A DNA stretch of 64,000 bases from Deltaproteobacteria bacterium (GTDB lineage Bacteria > Myxococcota_A > UBA9160 > SZUA-336), in the NCBI GenBank assembly GCA_029261895.1, contig JAJDAK010000012.1, positions 1 to 64,000 on the forward strand, given 5' to 3'. The notes below the pieces were generated by a model. The model was not told the origin of the DNA. It searched no databases and saw only the letters and a program-made list of their open reading frames with translations. Positions within the stretch are counted from its first letter, which is position 1; the number at the start of each line of letters is the position of its first letter. Shown here in pieces: positions 34,531 through 42,894 of the stretch. The position numbers were made by a program, and so were the translations under genes.

Positions 34531-35292
34531 CTAATTTGCAGCGCCCAGTTCCAACGCCCGCATCAGCAACCGGGCGGCAAATACGACGACCATCACCACC
34601 AAAATAGGACGGATTAAGCGCTCACCGCCTTTCGCGCCCGCGCGCCCGCCGACGTAGCCACCCAGCGCCGAACCGGCTGCGAGTACCGCCCCATGACCAA
34701 AAACGACCTTGCCATGCCAGATGAACAGCCCAAGCGACACAGCCGTCAACGCTGCGATCAAGACCACCTTGATACTGTTCGCTCGTACGAGATCGAAGCC
34801 CCCCACCAGCACCAACGCAAAGATCAGCGGGATGCCGAGCCCGGCCTGAAACGCACCCCCGTAGAGTCCCACGAGAAAGTAGATCGCGGCTTCGCCCACT
34901 CGGGAAGGTTTGACCGCATGCGCACTCGGTTTCGGATTGCGCACGATGACGGGCAACATTCCCAGCATGATCAATGCAAACGCGATTTCGAACGGTCGCT
35001 CCGGAATCACGGCGGCGGCCCATGCGCCAAGCCCCGCACCGACGAGCGTCGGCGGCAACACCCGCATGGCCGGCCGGAGACCCGAATAACCCTCCTGCCG
35101 AAAACCCGCCACTGCAGCCAGGTTCTGCGTGAAGACCGCGAGTCGGTTGGTTGCATTCGCCACCGTGGCGGGCAATCCCATGAACACGAGTAACGGCACC
35201 GTGAGAAACGAGCCGCCACCGGCCAAGGTATTGATGAAACCCGCAACCGCACCGCCGATGAAAAGAATCAGCGCTTCGGGAATCGACGGCAC
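34531..35292 (-). CDS. TauE/SafE family membrane permease
   Basis: A membrane protein of about 253 residues with two related halves and about eight helices. The first half reads GGAVAGFINTLAGGGSFLTVPLLVFMGLP (GG.N..AGGG signature) and the second GLYGGAFQAGLGIPLIFALV. TauE/SafE proteins are proposed exporters or importers of sulfite, sulfoacetate and related anions; the substrate here is unknown. I start at the GTG at 35292, one base beyond the ruvB stop, instead of the ATG at 35349 inside ruvB. It appears to be an appended gene of the ruv operon. Confidence 0.85.
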   Translation of the reverse strand: MPSIPEALILFIGGAVAGFINTLAGGGSFLTVPLLVFMGLPATVANATNRLAVFTQNLAAVAGFRQEGYSGLRPAMRVLPPTLVGAGLGAWAAAVIPERPFEIAFALIMLGMLPVIVRNPKPSAHAVKPSRVGEAAIYFLVGLYGGAFQAGLGIPLIFALVLVGGFDLVRANSIKVVLIAALTAVSLGLFIWHGKVVFGHGAVLAAGSALGGYVGGRAGAKGGERLIRPILVVMVVVFAARLLMRALELGAAN

Positions 35293-35293
35293 C

Positions 35294-36340
35294 TTAGATG
35301 AGCTTGGATTGACGCAGCGACGGCGGTGATACGCCAAGCTTCGGCGCACGAATATCGAAGTGATCGTAGGCCCGTTGCGTGGCGACCCTGCCGCGCGGCG
35401 TGCGATCCAAATACCCCTCCTGAATCAGGAACGGTTCGTAGATGTCTTCGATGGTTCCGCGATCTTCGCCCGTCGCGGCGGCCAACGTATCGATACCCAC
35501 CGGCCCGCCCGCATACTTCTCAATCAGGGTCAGCAGCAGTTCTCGATCCATGCGATCGAAACCCGCACTATCGACCTCAAGCCGCGTCAGCGCATGCTTC
35601 GCCATCGCCAAATCAATGATGCCGGTACCCTCGACTTGGGCGTAGTCACGTACGCGCCGTAAGAGTCGGTTCGCGATACGTGGCGTGCCACGGGACCGAT
35701 TCGCAATCTCAACCCCACCGTCGTCGTCCATCGACACACCGAGAATGCTGGCACTGCGCCTTAGAATCCTAATAACATCGCTGGGTGGGTAGTAGTTGAG
35801 GCGTGCGATCACACCGAAACGATCACGAAGCGGCGCACTCAAAAGTCCTGCGCGTGTCGTCGCGCCCACCAAGGTGAACCGAGGCAAATCGATTTTCACG
35901 GTTCGCGCAGACGGACCTTGCCCAATAATCAGGTCGAGTTTGAAGTCCTCCATCGCCGGATACAGGATCTCTTCAATCGCAGGACTCAAACGATGGATCT
36001 CGTCGATAAAGAGCACTTCGCCGGGTTCCAAGTTCGTAACAATCGCCGCAAGGTCACCCGCTCGTTCCAAGACGGGCCCCGAGGTCACCCGCATGGAAAC
36101 ACCCATCTCCAGCGCAAGCACATGCGCCAACGCAGTTTTCCCTAAACCCGGCGGACCGTAAAACAATGCATGATCGAGAGTGTCGCCACGATCACGAGCC
36201 GCCTGCACGAATATGCGCAGGTTTTCACGCGTGATGTCCTGACCGATGAACTCATCGAAAGTTTTCGGCCGCAGCTGGTCTTCGACGCCGCGTTCGACTT
36301 CCAACGAGTCCGCATTCACCGTTTCATCCCGCTGCGACAC
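35294..36340 (-). CDS. ruvB: Holliday junction branch migration helicase RuvB
   Basis: A 348-residue AAA+ motor that drives branch migration with RuvA. Walker A GPPGLGKT is at 62-69, Walker B is LFIDEIHRL, and sensor I (GATTRAG) and arginine-finger segments follow. The C-terminal winged helix ends with [22 protein letters not shown]. It overlaps ruvA by 17 nt and is followed after one base by the TauE-like gene. Confidence 0.97.
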   Translation of the reverse strand: MSQRDETVNADSLEVERGVEDQLRPKTFDEFIGQDITRENLRIFVQAARDRGDTLDHALFYGPPGLGKTALAHVLALEMGVSMRVTSGPVLERAGDLAAIVTNLEPGEVLFIDEIHRLSPAIEEILYPAMEDFKLDLIIGQGPSARTVKIDLPRFTLVGATTRAGLLSAPLRDRFGVIARLNYYPPSDVIRILRRSASILGVSMDDDGGVEIANRSRGTPRIANRLLRRVRDYAQVEGTGIIDLAMAKHALTRLEVDSAGFDRMDRELLLTLIEKYAGGPVGIDTLAAATGEDRGTIEDIYEPFLIQEGYLDRTPRGRVATQRAYDHFDIRAPKLGVSPPSLRQSKLI

Positions 36341-36914
36341 GCAATGCCTCCCGAATCAATACCTCGAGCGGAGGCGGCTCAGACGCGCCATCGAGCGCGG
36401 CACGCACCGCCTTTTCCGCTTGGCCGCGTGGATATCCCAGATTCATCAACGCGGAAACGGTTGCGCCTTCAACACCCTCAGATGGGCCACGTTCGATCTC
36501 TCCATCCACGAGATCTTTCACGCGATCACGAAGATCCACGAGAATGCGCTCCGCGGTCTTGGTCCCGACTCCTGGAATGCCGCAGAGTGCAGCGAGATCA
36601 CCGTCGCGAATCGCTTGAACGAAACGCGGCACGGGCAAACCGGAAAGGATCGCGAGCGCGAGTCGCGGCCCGACGCCGTTGATGCGTATGCAAAGACGAA
36701 AAACCGTGCGCTCGAAGTCAGTCAGAAATCCGTAGAGCTGAAATACATCTTCACGCACATGGGTGTGGACGTGGAGCCGTACCTCGCCGCCCGGTTCGGG
36801 TAGTTCAAGAAAGGTCGAAAGCGGAATACGGACTTCGTAGCCGACGCCATTGACGTCGACGATCAATTCTTCGGGCCGCTTTTCGGCGAGTCGCCCCGCC
36901 AATGCACCGATCAT
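36324..36914 (-). CDS. ruvA: Holliday junction DNA-binding protein RuvA
   Basis: A 196-residue junction-binding protein. N-terminal OB fold ([29 protein letters not shown]), two helix-hairpin-helix motifs ([14 protein letters not shown] and [16 protein letters not shown]) and the C-terminal RuvB-binding three-helix domain ([16 protein letters not shown]) are all present. It overlaps ruvC by 4 nt and ruvB by 17 nt, giving the common ruvC-ruvA-ruvB order. Confidence 0.96.
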   Translation of the reverse strand: MIGALAGRLAEKRPEELIVDVNGVGYEVRIPLSTFLELPEPGGEVRLHVHTHVREDVFQLYGFLTDFERTVFRLCIRINGVGPRLALAILSGLPVPRFVQAIRDGDLAALCGIPGVGTKTAERILVDLRDRVKDLVDGEIERGPSEGVEGATVSALMNLGYPRGQAEKAVRAALDGASEPPPLEVLIREALRVAAG

Positions 36915-37426
36915 GGTTCCAACCTCGTGTTTCCCCGTACGTTCGGTTTCGCCCGTCGGAGCGACCCCACCGTATGAGCATGACAGACCGCGACCGCTAG
37001 CGCATCCGCTTCGTCCTTCGACGGCTGTTTCTTCAAACTGAGAATGCGTTGAACCATCATCTGAACCTGCGACTTCGCCGCCCCACCGTAGCCCACAACA
37101 GCGTTTTTGACGGCCGTGGGCGCGTATTCAGTCGTGGGCAATGCAAGCAGACCACAGACGCCAAGCGCCACGCCGCGTGCCTGCGCGAGCAGCAATGCGG
37201 AACGCACGTTGCGATGCGAAAAGACGGCTTCCAACGCAGCCGTTTCAGGCCCCCATTTCGTCACGATAAGATCAAGTTCGCGATGGATCCGCGCCAGGCG
37301 GTCGGCGAGTTCGCCGTCGCCAGTACGGATCACGCCGCTCGCGAGCCAGCGCAATGTCGAACCATTACGCTCAATCACACCGTATCCGGTGATACGCGAA
37401 CCCGGATCGATACCCAAAACGCGCAT
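36911..37426 (-). CDS. ruvC: Holliday junction resolvase RuvC
   Basis: A 171-residue RNase H-fold endonuclease that nicks Holliday junctions. The acidic residues expected for metal binding are D7 (LGIDPGSRITGYG), E in AALEAVF, and the pair in KDEADALAVAVCHA. Complete and of family length. It lies 25 nt after the YebC-family gene on the same strand, an arrangement frequent in proteobacteria. Confidence 0.96.
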   Translation of the reverse strand: MRVLGIDPGSRITGYGVIERNGSTLRWLASGVIRTGDGELADRLARIHRELDLIVTKWGPETAALEAVFSHRNVRSALLLAQARGVALGVCGLLALPTTEYAPTAVKNAVVGYGGAAKSQVQMMVQRILSLKKQPSKDEADALAVAVCHAHTVGSLRRAKPNVRGNTRLEP

Positions 37427-37451
37427 GGACCCCCCGTCCGCGCTGACTGAC

Positions 37452-38207
37452 CTAGTTGCCGCCCGCAGCCTGCATCAACTCTTCTTCTGAAATATCAAAG
37501 TTGGCGTAGACCTGCTTCACATCTTCGTGCTCATCGAGGCCTTCGAAGAGTTTTATCATCGTCTGGGCTTCCTTGCCCGTAAGGCTGACGGTTGTCTGCG
37601 GCAACATCGAAATCTCGGCGCTCGGTGAGGTGAAGTTCTGTGCTTCCAACGCCTCGCGCACACGATCGAAGCCCTCCGCTGCGGTATGAATCTCGATCGT
37701 CCCGTTCTCTTCGACAATATCCTCTGCGTCGGCTTCCATTGCGGCTTCCATCAACGCATCTTTGTCGACTTCGCCGATGTCGAAGACCAAGACGCCTCGC
37801 TTATCGAATAGATACGCGACGCATCCCGAAGCGCCCAGGTTACCGCCATATTTGCTGAACAGATGGCGCACGTCTCCAGCCGTCCGGTTGCGATTGTCCG
37901 TCAGCGTGTCGACGATCACCGCCGCCCCGCCGGGTCCATAGCCCTCATAGCGAATTTCGTCGAAGGTCTCGCCTTCGAGCTCGCCGGTTCCCTTCTTGAT
38001 GGCACGCTCAATATTGTCCTTGGGCATATTGGCGGCGCGCGCCTTGCCCACAGCGAGCCGAAGCCGCGGATTTGCATCGGGATCACCGCCACCACAGCGC
38101 GCAGCCGTCGTCAGCTCACGAATCAACTGGGTGAAGATTTTGCCTCGCTTGGCATCCACGACGCCCTTCTTGCGTTTGATCGTTGACCATTTGGAGTGAC
38201 CGGACAT
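37452..38207 (-). CDS. YebC/PmpR family transcriptional or translational regulator
   Basis: A 251-residue protein beginning [23 protein letters not shown], the family's invariant N-terminus, so the ATG at 38207 is the start and the open frame upstream is not coding. Other signatures are [34 protein letters not shown] and FDISEEE near the end. Family members are DNA-binding regulators or, in recent work, factors helping ribosomes through proline stretches. Position before ruvC is typical. Function here is by family only. Confidence 0.93.
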   Translation of the reverse strand: MSGHSKWSTIKRKKGVVDAKRGKIFTQLIRELTTAARCGGGDPDANPRLRLAVGKARAANMPKDNIERAIKKGTGELEGETFDEIRYEGYGPGGAAVIVDTLTDNRNRTAGDVRHLFSKYGGNLGASGCVAYLFDKRGVLVFDIGEVDKDALMEAAMEADAEDIVEENGTIEIHTAAEGFDRVREALEAQNFTSPSAEISMLPQTTVSLTGKEAQTMIKLFEGLDEHEDVKQVYANFDISEEELMQAAGGN

Positions 38208-38228
38208 GGCCGCCAATTTACAACACTT

Positions 38229-38321
38229 GGCGGGTGATCGGCGAGCTCGCTTCGTGGGCTCGCCTGCCCGCACGGCACGTGACTTCGTACGTGCCTTCGA
38301 TGGCGGGTGATCGGCGAGCTC
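38229..38321. repeat. 20-bp direct repeat upstream of the Hsp70 gene
   Basis: GGCGGGTGATCGGCGAGCTC occurs at 38229-38248 and again at 38302-38321, a 73-bp spacing. Between them is a perfect 6-bp inverted repeat GCACGT/ACGTGC (38275-38294). This lies in the 181-nt divergent region between the YebC-family gene and the Hsp70 gene and could be regulatory. Confidence 0.55.
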
Positions 38322-38388
38322 TCGGGTCAACTCAGCTGGTGCCGAAACCGATGCAACTCTCTGGACCGTTACGCGGCGAGAGGCAGCC

Positions 38389-40317
38389 ATGTCGAAGAAT
38401 GTCACCATAGGGATCGATCTGGGCACGAGTAACTCGTGCGTAGCGACCGTCGCGGACGGACACCCCCAGGTGCTCGCAAACGCCTATGGCGAGCCCACGA
38501 CCGCATCCGTGGTTTCATTTGGCGAAGATGGCAGCATCAGTGTCGGAAACGAAGCCAAAGCTCGCGTCATTCTCGATCCGAAACACACCGTCAGTTCCGC
38601 CAAGCGCTTGATGGGTCGGTTCTATTTCAGCGAAGAGGTCAAAAAGGCGCGGGCCATCTGTCGCTACGAGATCGCGTCGGGCGAAAACAATGCGGTCCGA
38701 ATCAAGATCCGGAACGAAGAGTTCAGCCTGCCCGAAATCTCGGCCTTCGTGCTCAAGGAGATGAAGGCCGTCGCTGAGCAGGGCCTCGGAACTGAGGTCG
38801 TGCAGGCGGTCATCACGGTGCCCGCATACTTCAACGACAGCCAGCGACAAGCCACGAAGGACGCCGGGCGGATCGCGGGACTCGAGGTGCTTCGCATTCT
38901 CAATGAGCCTACTGCCGCAGCTCTCGCCTATGGATATGGGAAAAACCTCAAGCAAAAGGTTGCGGTTTATGACCTCGGCGGCGGTACTTTCGATGTTTCC
39001 GTATTGGAGCTCGGCGACGACGTTTTTGAGGTCTTGGCCACCTGCGGAGATACCTACCTCGGGGGCGAAGACTTCGACGATCGGTTGATCGACACCCTGG
39101 CGGACTCTTTCCAAGCCGAACACGACATCAATGTGCGCAGCGACCCCTTCGCCTTGGAGAAACTCAAGGGCGCGGCCGAGCGGGCAAAAATCGAACTCTC
39201 CGAGGCCGAAAACGTAGATATCGAAATTCCCGCACTGATGACCAAGGACGGCAAAGCGCTGAACCTCAGCTATTCACTGAGCAGCGACGAGTACGGCAAG
39301 CTCACCCAGGACCTGTTACAGCGCACTTTTAAAGTCTGTGACGAAGCGCTGCAACAGTCCGGTCTCAGCGTGGGTGATCTAGACGGTGTGATCCTGGTCG
39401 GTGGCCCCACGCGGCTGCCCGCGATTCGAGCCGCGGTCAAAGAATACTTTCAACGCGAGCCCGAGGCCGATATCAATCCAGACCAAGTGGTCGCCATGGG
39501 TGCCGCAATCCATGCGGACTCGCTGAGCTCTACCAACGCAAACACCTACCTGCTCGACGTGACCCCTCTGACCTTGCGCCTGGGCATCGCGGGCGGCATG
39601 ACGGAACCGATTATCGACCGCAACAGCCCGGTCCCCATCGATCACACGCGCATTTTCAACACGCTGCAGGATCATCAGGAATCGATTGCGGTGAGGATTC
39701 ACCAGGGTGAGTCGCGGGCAGCGGAAGACAACAGCTTACTCGGCGAATTCGAGTTCCGTGGCTTTGAGCCGGGCCCTCGCGGCGACGTCAAGATCGAGGT
39801 GACGTTCGCCATCAACACCGAGGGCATCGTAAAAGTCTCTGCGCGTGATCCTAAAACCGGCGCCGAACAATCCACCACAGTGAATATGTCGAGCGGCCTC
39901 TCGGCAGAAGAGATCGACTCTATCATCGCGCGTGGTCGCACCGATGATGTCGCGGCGACGGGTGGCAGCAGTGGTCCGCAATCGCCACTCCCTCCGATGA
40001 ACGGCCTGCCCAACGACGAGATCATGCTCGACTCCGACGATGATATCATCGGCGTCGAAGACGACGTGCTCCATGACATTCCGAAGATCCAAGAGGATCT
40101 GACCGAGCCGGACGAACTCGAACTCACCACAGAGGCCGACAGCTCGGAGGAGCTCTTCGGCAAGCTCGAAAACGCTACGTTTGATTCAAGCGAGATTGAT
40201 CTCGGAGCCAACGCGATCGATGAGCCTCTATCCGACGAGTTCTCAGACGAACTCGAACTTGACGACAGCGTGCTCGACGATCTGCTTGCCGACGAGAGCG
40301 ACAGTGACGCCAGCTGA
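38389..40317 (+). CDS. Hsp70/DnaK-like chaperone with acidic C-terminal tail
   Basis: A 642-residue Hsp70 paralogue. The nucleotide-binding domain (1 to about 370) has [45 protein letters not shown] and [10 protein letters not shown]. The substrate-binding beta domain runs to about 515 ([23 protein letters not shown]). The helical lid of DnaK is missing. From about 516 the protein is an acidic, low-complexity tail of about 127 residues ([24 protein letters not shown]). No EEVD-like or DnaK tail is seen. The next gene, overlapping by 14 nt, encodes a J-domain protein. This suggests a dedicated chaperone pair separate from housekeeping DnaK/DnaJ. Confidence 0.9.
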   Translation: MSKNVTIGIDLGTSNSCVATVADGHPQVLANAYGEPTTASVVSFGEDGSISVGNEAKARVILDPKHTVSSAKRLMGRFYFSEEVKKARAICRYEIASGENNAVRIKIRNEEFSLPEISAFVLKEMKAVAEQGLGTEVVQAVITVPAYFNDSQRQATKDAGRIAGLEVLRILNEPTAAALAYGYGKNLKQKVAVYDLGGGTFDVSVLELGDDVFEVLATCGDTYLGGEDFDDRLIDTLADSFQAEHDINVRSDPFALEKLKGAAERAKIELSEAENVDIEIPALMTKDGKALNLSYSLSSDEYGKLTQDLLQRTFKVCDEALQQSGLSVGDLDGVILVGGPTRLPAIRAAVKEYFQREPEADINPDQVVAMGAAIHADSLSSTNANTYLLDVTPLTLRLGIAGGMTEPIIDRNSPVPIDHTRIFNTLQDHQESIAVRIHQGESRAAEDNSLLGEFEFRGFEPGPRGDVKIEVTFAINTEGIVKVSARDPKTGAEQSTTVNMSSGLSAEEIDSIIARGRTDDVAATGGSSGPQSPLPPMNGLPNDEIMLDSDDDIIGVEDDVLHDIPKIQEDLTEPDELELTTEADSSEELFGKLENATFDSSEIDLGANAIDEPLSDEFSDELELDDSVLDDLLADESDSDAS

Positions 40318-40798
40318 AATTCGGGCACTTTCCCGACTGCTCGATCGGATGGACTACTACCGTCTACTGCGCGTAGAGAACGGCGCGCCGTCCAATCAAA
40401 TCCGCAGCGCGTACCACAGCGCGCGGCGCCAATTTCATCCGGATTCGTTTATCAATGCCGAGCCCGCACTGCGGATTGCCGTGGATGAGATCGCGAAACG
40501 CATCACCGAAGCGTACATGGTACTGCGCAATCAAAGCCGACGCCGTGCGTATGACGAAGCACTCAACTCCGGCGCGAAACGATTCACCGCAGCAGCCGAA
40601 GACGCCGTGCGGCAGAGCGAGTACGCGGCGCGTGGACTCACGGCGAATGGCCGCCGCTTCTATGCACTCGCCGAGGATGAGGAGCGTGAAGAAAACGTCC
40701 CGGCAGCGATTACGCATCTGAAGACCGCGCTCACGTTCGAGCCCAAGAACGCGGCCTTCAAGGAACATCTCGAGACACTTCAAAAAAAGCCCAAGTAA
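40304..40798 (+). CDS. J-domain protein with C-terminal TPR-like segment
   Basis: About 164 residues. The J domain reads DYYRLLRVENGAPSNQIRSA, with the essential HPD in RRQFHPDSF, then AYMVLRNQSRRRAYDEAL. After it comes a helical part ending in an A..HLK.AL..EP.N..F TPR-like repeat. Gly/Phe and zinc-finger regions of full DnaJ are absent. The GTG at 40304 is used because it overlaps the Hsp70 stop; ATG at 40349 is possible. The HPD should stimulate ATP hydrolysis of the upstream Hsp70. The TPR-like end may bring clients or the acidic tail of that Hsp70 (inference). Confidence 0.85.
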   Translation: MTPAEIRALSRLLDRMDYYRLLRVENGAPSNQIRSAYHSARRQFHPDSFINAEPALRIAVDEIAKRITEAYMVLRNQSRRRAYDEALNSGAKRFTAAAEDAVRQSEYAARGLTANGRRFYALAEDEEREENVPAAITHLKTALTFEPKNAAFKEHLETLQKKPK

Positions 40799-40826
40799 GG
40801 GCATCATGCCGTCGGAGGTTCCGACG

Positions 40827-41237
40827 ATGCCCAAGCCACTCCCCATAGTCCCCTATCTCAAAATCCCGGATGAGGGTGACCCCTACCTCGAAGGCCATCG
40901 CTGCCTGGACTGCCGTGCCGTTTTTCTGGGCGAGCGCAGCGTCTGCGCAAATTGCAGCGCACGCGATCGCCTTGAGGCCGTTCGGCTTTCCAACCATGGC
41001 GAGCTCTACGTGTACTCGATTACTCACCGCTCGTTTCCCGGCGTCGAGACGCCCTACGTAGGCGCGATTGTGGACCTCGAAGGCGGCGGAACCGTCAAAG
41101 GCAACCTGATCCACATCGATCCAGACCCGGAGAAAATTCCGCTTGGGCTACCCGTGGAACTGACCTATCAGATCGCGCCGCGGAAGGATGCCGAGGGCAA
41201 TGAATACCTCATGTATTACTTCCAACCCCGTACCTAA
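40827..41237 (+). CDS. DUF35 zinc-ribbon/OB-fold acyl-CoA-associated protein
   Basis: About 136 residues. A rubredoxin-like zinc ribbon with two CxxC pairs (CLDC and CANC) is followed by an OB fold (ELYVYSITHRSFPGVETPYVGAIVDLEGGGTVKGNL). These are the two parts of DUF35 (ChsH2/Ltp2-partner type) proteins, which bind beside thiolases or hydratases acting on acyl-CoA. The ATG at 40827 has GGAGG 8 nt upstream and is preferred to the ATG at 40806. The next gene, 17 nt on, is such a thiolase. Confidence 0.9.
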   Translation: MPKPLPIVPYLKIPDEGDPYLEGHRCLDCRAVFLGERSVCANCSARDRLEAVRLSNHGELYVYSITHRSFPGVETPYVGAIVDLEGGGTVKGNLIHIDPDPEKIPLGLPVELTYQIAPRKDAEGNEYLMYYFQPRT

Positions 41238-41254
41238 ACGATGAGGATTCAAAT

Positions 41255-42403
41255 ATGAGTGAGAACGTCTACATCATCGGCACAGACATGATTCGCTTCG
41301 GTCGCTACCCGGAGAAGAGTGTTCCACGGCTCGGTGCGGATGCCGCGCTTGCGGCACTCGACGACGCCGGCGTAGGGCTTCGTGACATGCAGGCCCTCTA
41401 CTGCGGCAACCTGCTGCAGGCAGGCGCCATGGTGGGGCAGCGAGTGCTTCAGGAGATTGGCCAAACCGGGATCCCGGTGGTCAACACCGCGAATGCCTGC
41501 GCGACCGGTGCGACCGCATTGCGCGAGGGCTGGACTGCCATTCGCGCCGGCTTGTATGACCTGGTACTCGTCGTTGGCGTGGAGCAGATGGGCAAAGCCG
41601 GCCTGCTCGGTGGTGGCGGCAGCAAGGGAATTTCCACCGAAGGCCTGCTGGGCTCGGGCACCATGCCCGCGATCTTCGCTGAGGCCGGCATGGAGCATGC
41701 GCGGAAGTACGGCACAACGTTCGAGCAGTTCGCAAAGGTTTCTGTGAAAAACCATCACCACTCCACTCGAAACCCGAAGTCGATGTATCAAAAGGAAACA
41801 CCGCTGGAAGACGTCATGGGTGCCGAGATGATCTCCTATCCCAACACCAAGCTGATGTGTTCGGTCAACGTAGACGGGGCGGCGGCGGCAGTCTTGGCAT
41901 CGGAGTCAAAGGCACGCGAGCTCGGTCTCGGGCGCGCGGTGAAGATCAGCGCATCCATCCTCACCAGCGACCCCTACACGGCACGCGACCTCACGATGCC
42001 GGATATCAATACCTGCACCCGTCTCGCAGCCAAGCAGGCCTACGAGATGGCCGGCGTTGGACCGAATGATCTGGATTTGGTCGAGCTACACGATTGTTTC
42101 GCGACCGCCGAAATCCTGCATTACGAAAACCTCGGTCTCTGCGCGGACGGCGAAGCGGGCAAGCTCATCGATGAGCGGCAAACCTACTACGATGGACGTA
42201 TTCCAGTGAATGTTTCCGGTGGGTTACTTTCAAAAGGTCACCCATTAGGTGCAACAGGGGTAGCGAACGTTTACGAAGTCGCGACGCACCTTCGGGGCGA
42301 AGCCGGCGAGCGACAGGTGGCAGGCGCCAAAGTCGGCTTGACGCACGTGATCGGCCTTGGATCCGCGTGCGCGATTCACATCTTGGAACGCGTCGCGGTC
42401 TGA
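41255..42403 (+). CDS. SCP-x/lipid-transfer-type thiolase
   Basis: A 382-residue thiolase-fold protein with the nucleophile C82 in NTANACATGATAL, ELHDCFATAEI, the loop GGLLSKGHPLGATG and the C-terminal GLGSACAIHIL. These mark the SCP2-thiolase (nonspecific lipid-transfer) group, acting in thiolysis or retro-aldol cleavage of steroid, branched or aromatic acyl-CoA side chains. It is paired with a DUF35 protein as in Ltp2-type enzymes. A GAGGA Shine-Dalgarno precedes the ATG. The 3' end overlaps the convergent SufU-like gene by 28 nt. The substrate cannot be read from sequence. Confidence 0.9.
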   Translation: MSENVYIIGTDMIRFGRYPEKSVPRLGADAALAALDDAGVGLRDMQALYCGNLLQAGAMVGQRVLQEIGQTGIPVVNTANACATGATALREGWTAIRAGLYDLVLVVGVEQMGKAGLLGGGGSKGISTEGLLGSGTMPAIFAEAGMEHARKYGTTFEQFAKVSVKNHHHSTRNPKSMYQKETPLEDVMGAEMISYPNTKLMCSVNVDGAAAAVLASESKARELGLGRAVKISASILTSDPYTARDLTMPDINTCTRLAAKQAYEMAGVGPNDLDLVELHDCFATAEILHYENLGLCADGEAGKLIDERQTYYDGRIPVNVSGGLLSKGHPLGATGVANVYEVATHLRGEAGERQVAGAKVGLTHVIGLGSACAIHILERVAV

Positions 42404-42879
42404 AGCGCCAAGCGCAACGCGTCCCAGGGCAGCAACGCGCACGCGCGTCGCGATTCGAGCTTCGAGACCGGATGGAACGCGCGTAATCGAGCATCGACGT
42501 CGGTGGCACCGCCCCCCCCTTCGAGAATGCGTTCGAGTTCGCCACGTTGCCTCGCGAGTTCGTCTACCGAGTGCAACAAACTCAGCTCGGCCATGACGGA
42601 CCCCGCAGCCACCGCAATGCTGCAACCGCGTGTGCGAACCGAGATCGCGGCAACGCGATCCGTATCGAGCTTCAACGCAACGTCGACATGATCCCCGCAA
42701 ACGGGATTGTCGACCGATGCTTCAGCATCGACATGCTCCAGGGGCTCTCGATGGCGCGGCTGGCGATAATGATCCAGCACGACCTCTCGATACAACGCCT
42801 CTAGCTCGTTCGGGTCCAACGGGGACAAGGACCGCAGTCTACGTGCTACCCTCCGCGCATCGCAAACCTTCGCTCCCAT
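42376..42879 (-). CDS. SufU-like iron-sulfur cluster assembly protein
   Basis: A protein of about 167 residues of the NifU_N/SufU family. The three cysteines and the aspartate of SufU are visible: C61 and D63 in NPVCGD, C86 in TRGCSI, C147 in RRACALLPW. The histidine of IscU is replaced, as in SufU. The LYREVVLDHYRQPRH helix marks the normal N-terminus. The ATG at 42879 gives about 25 extra residues, and TTG codons near residues 17-21 are alternative starts. No sufS, sufB or sufD is adjacent. It is divergent from the cytochrome lipoprotein gene and convergent, with overlap, to the thiolase. Confidence 0.8.
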   Translation of the reverse strand: MGAKVCDARRVARRLRSLSPLDPNELEALYREVVLDHYRQPRHREPLEHVDAEASVDNPVCGDHVDVALKLDTDRVAAISVRTRGCSIAVAAGSVMAELSLLHSVDELARQRGELERILEGGGGATDVDARLRAFHPVSKLESRRACALLPWDALRLALQTATRSKM

Positions 42880-42894
42880 GGAGTCTTTTCCGAA

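Noticed and set aside
37452..38426. 324-residue version of the YebC-family protein
   Set aside because: The first 73 residues are low-complexity and unlike the family; the invariant MSGHSKW start is at 38207.
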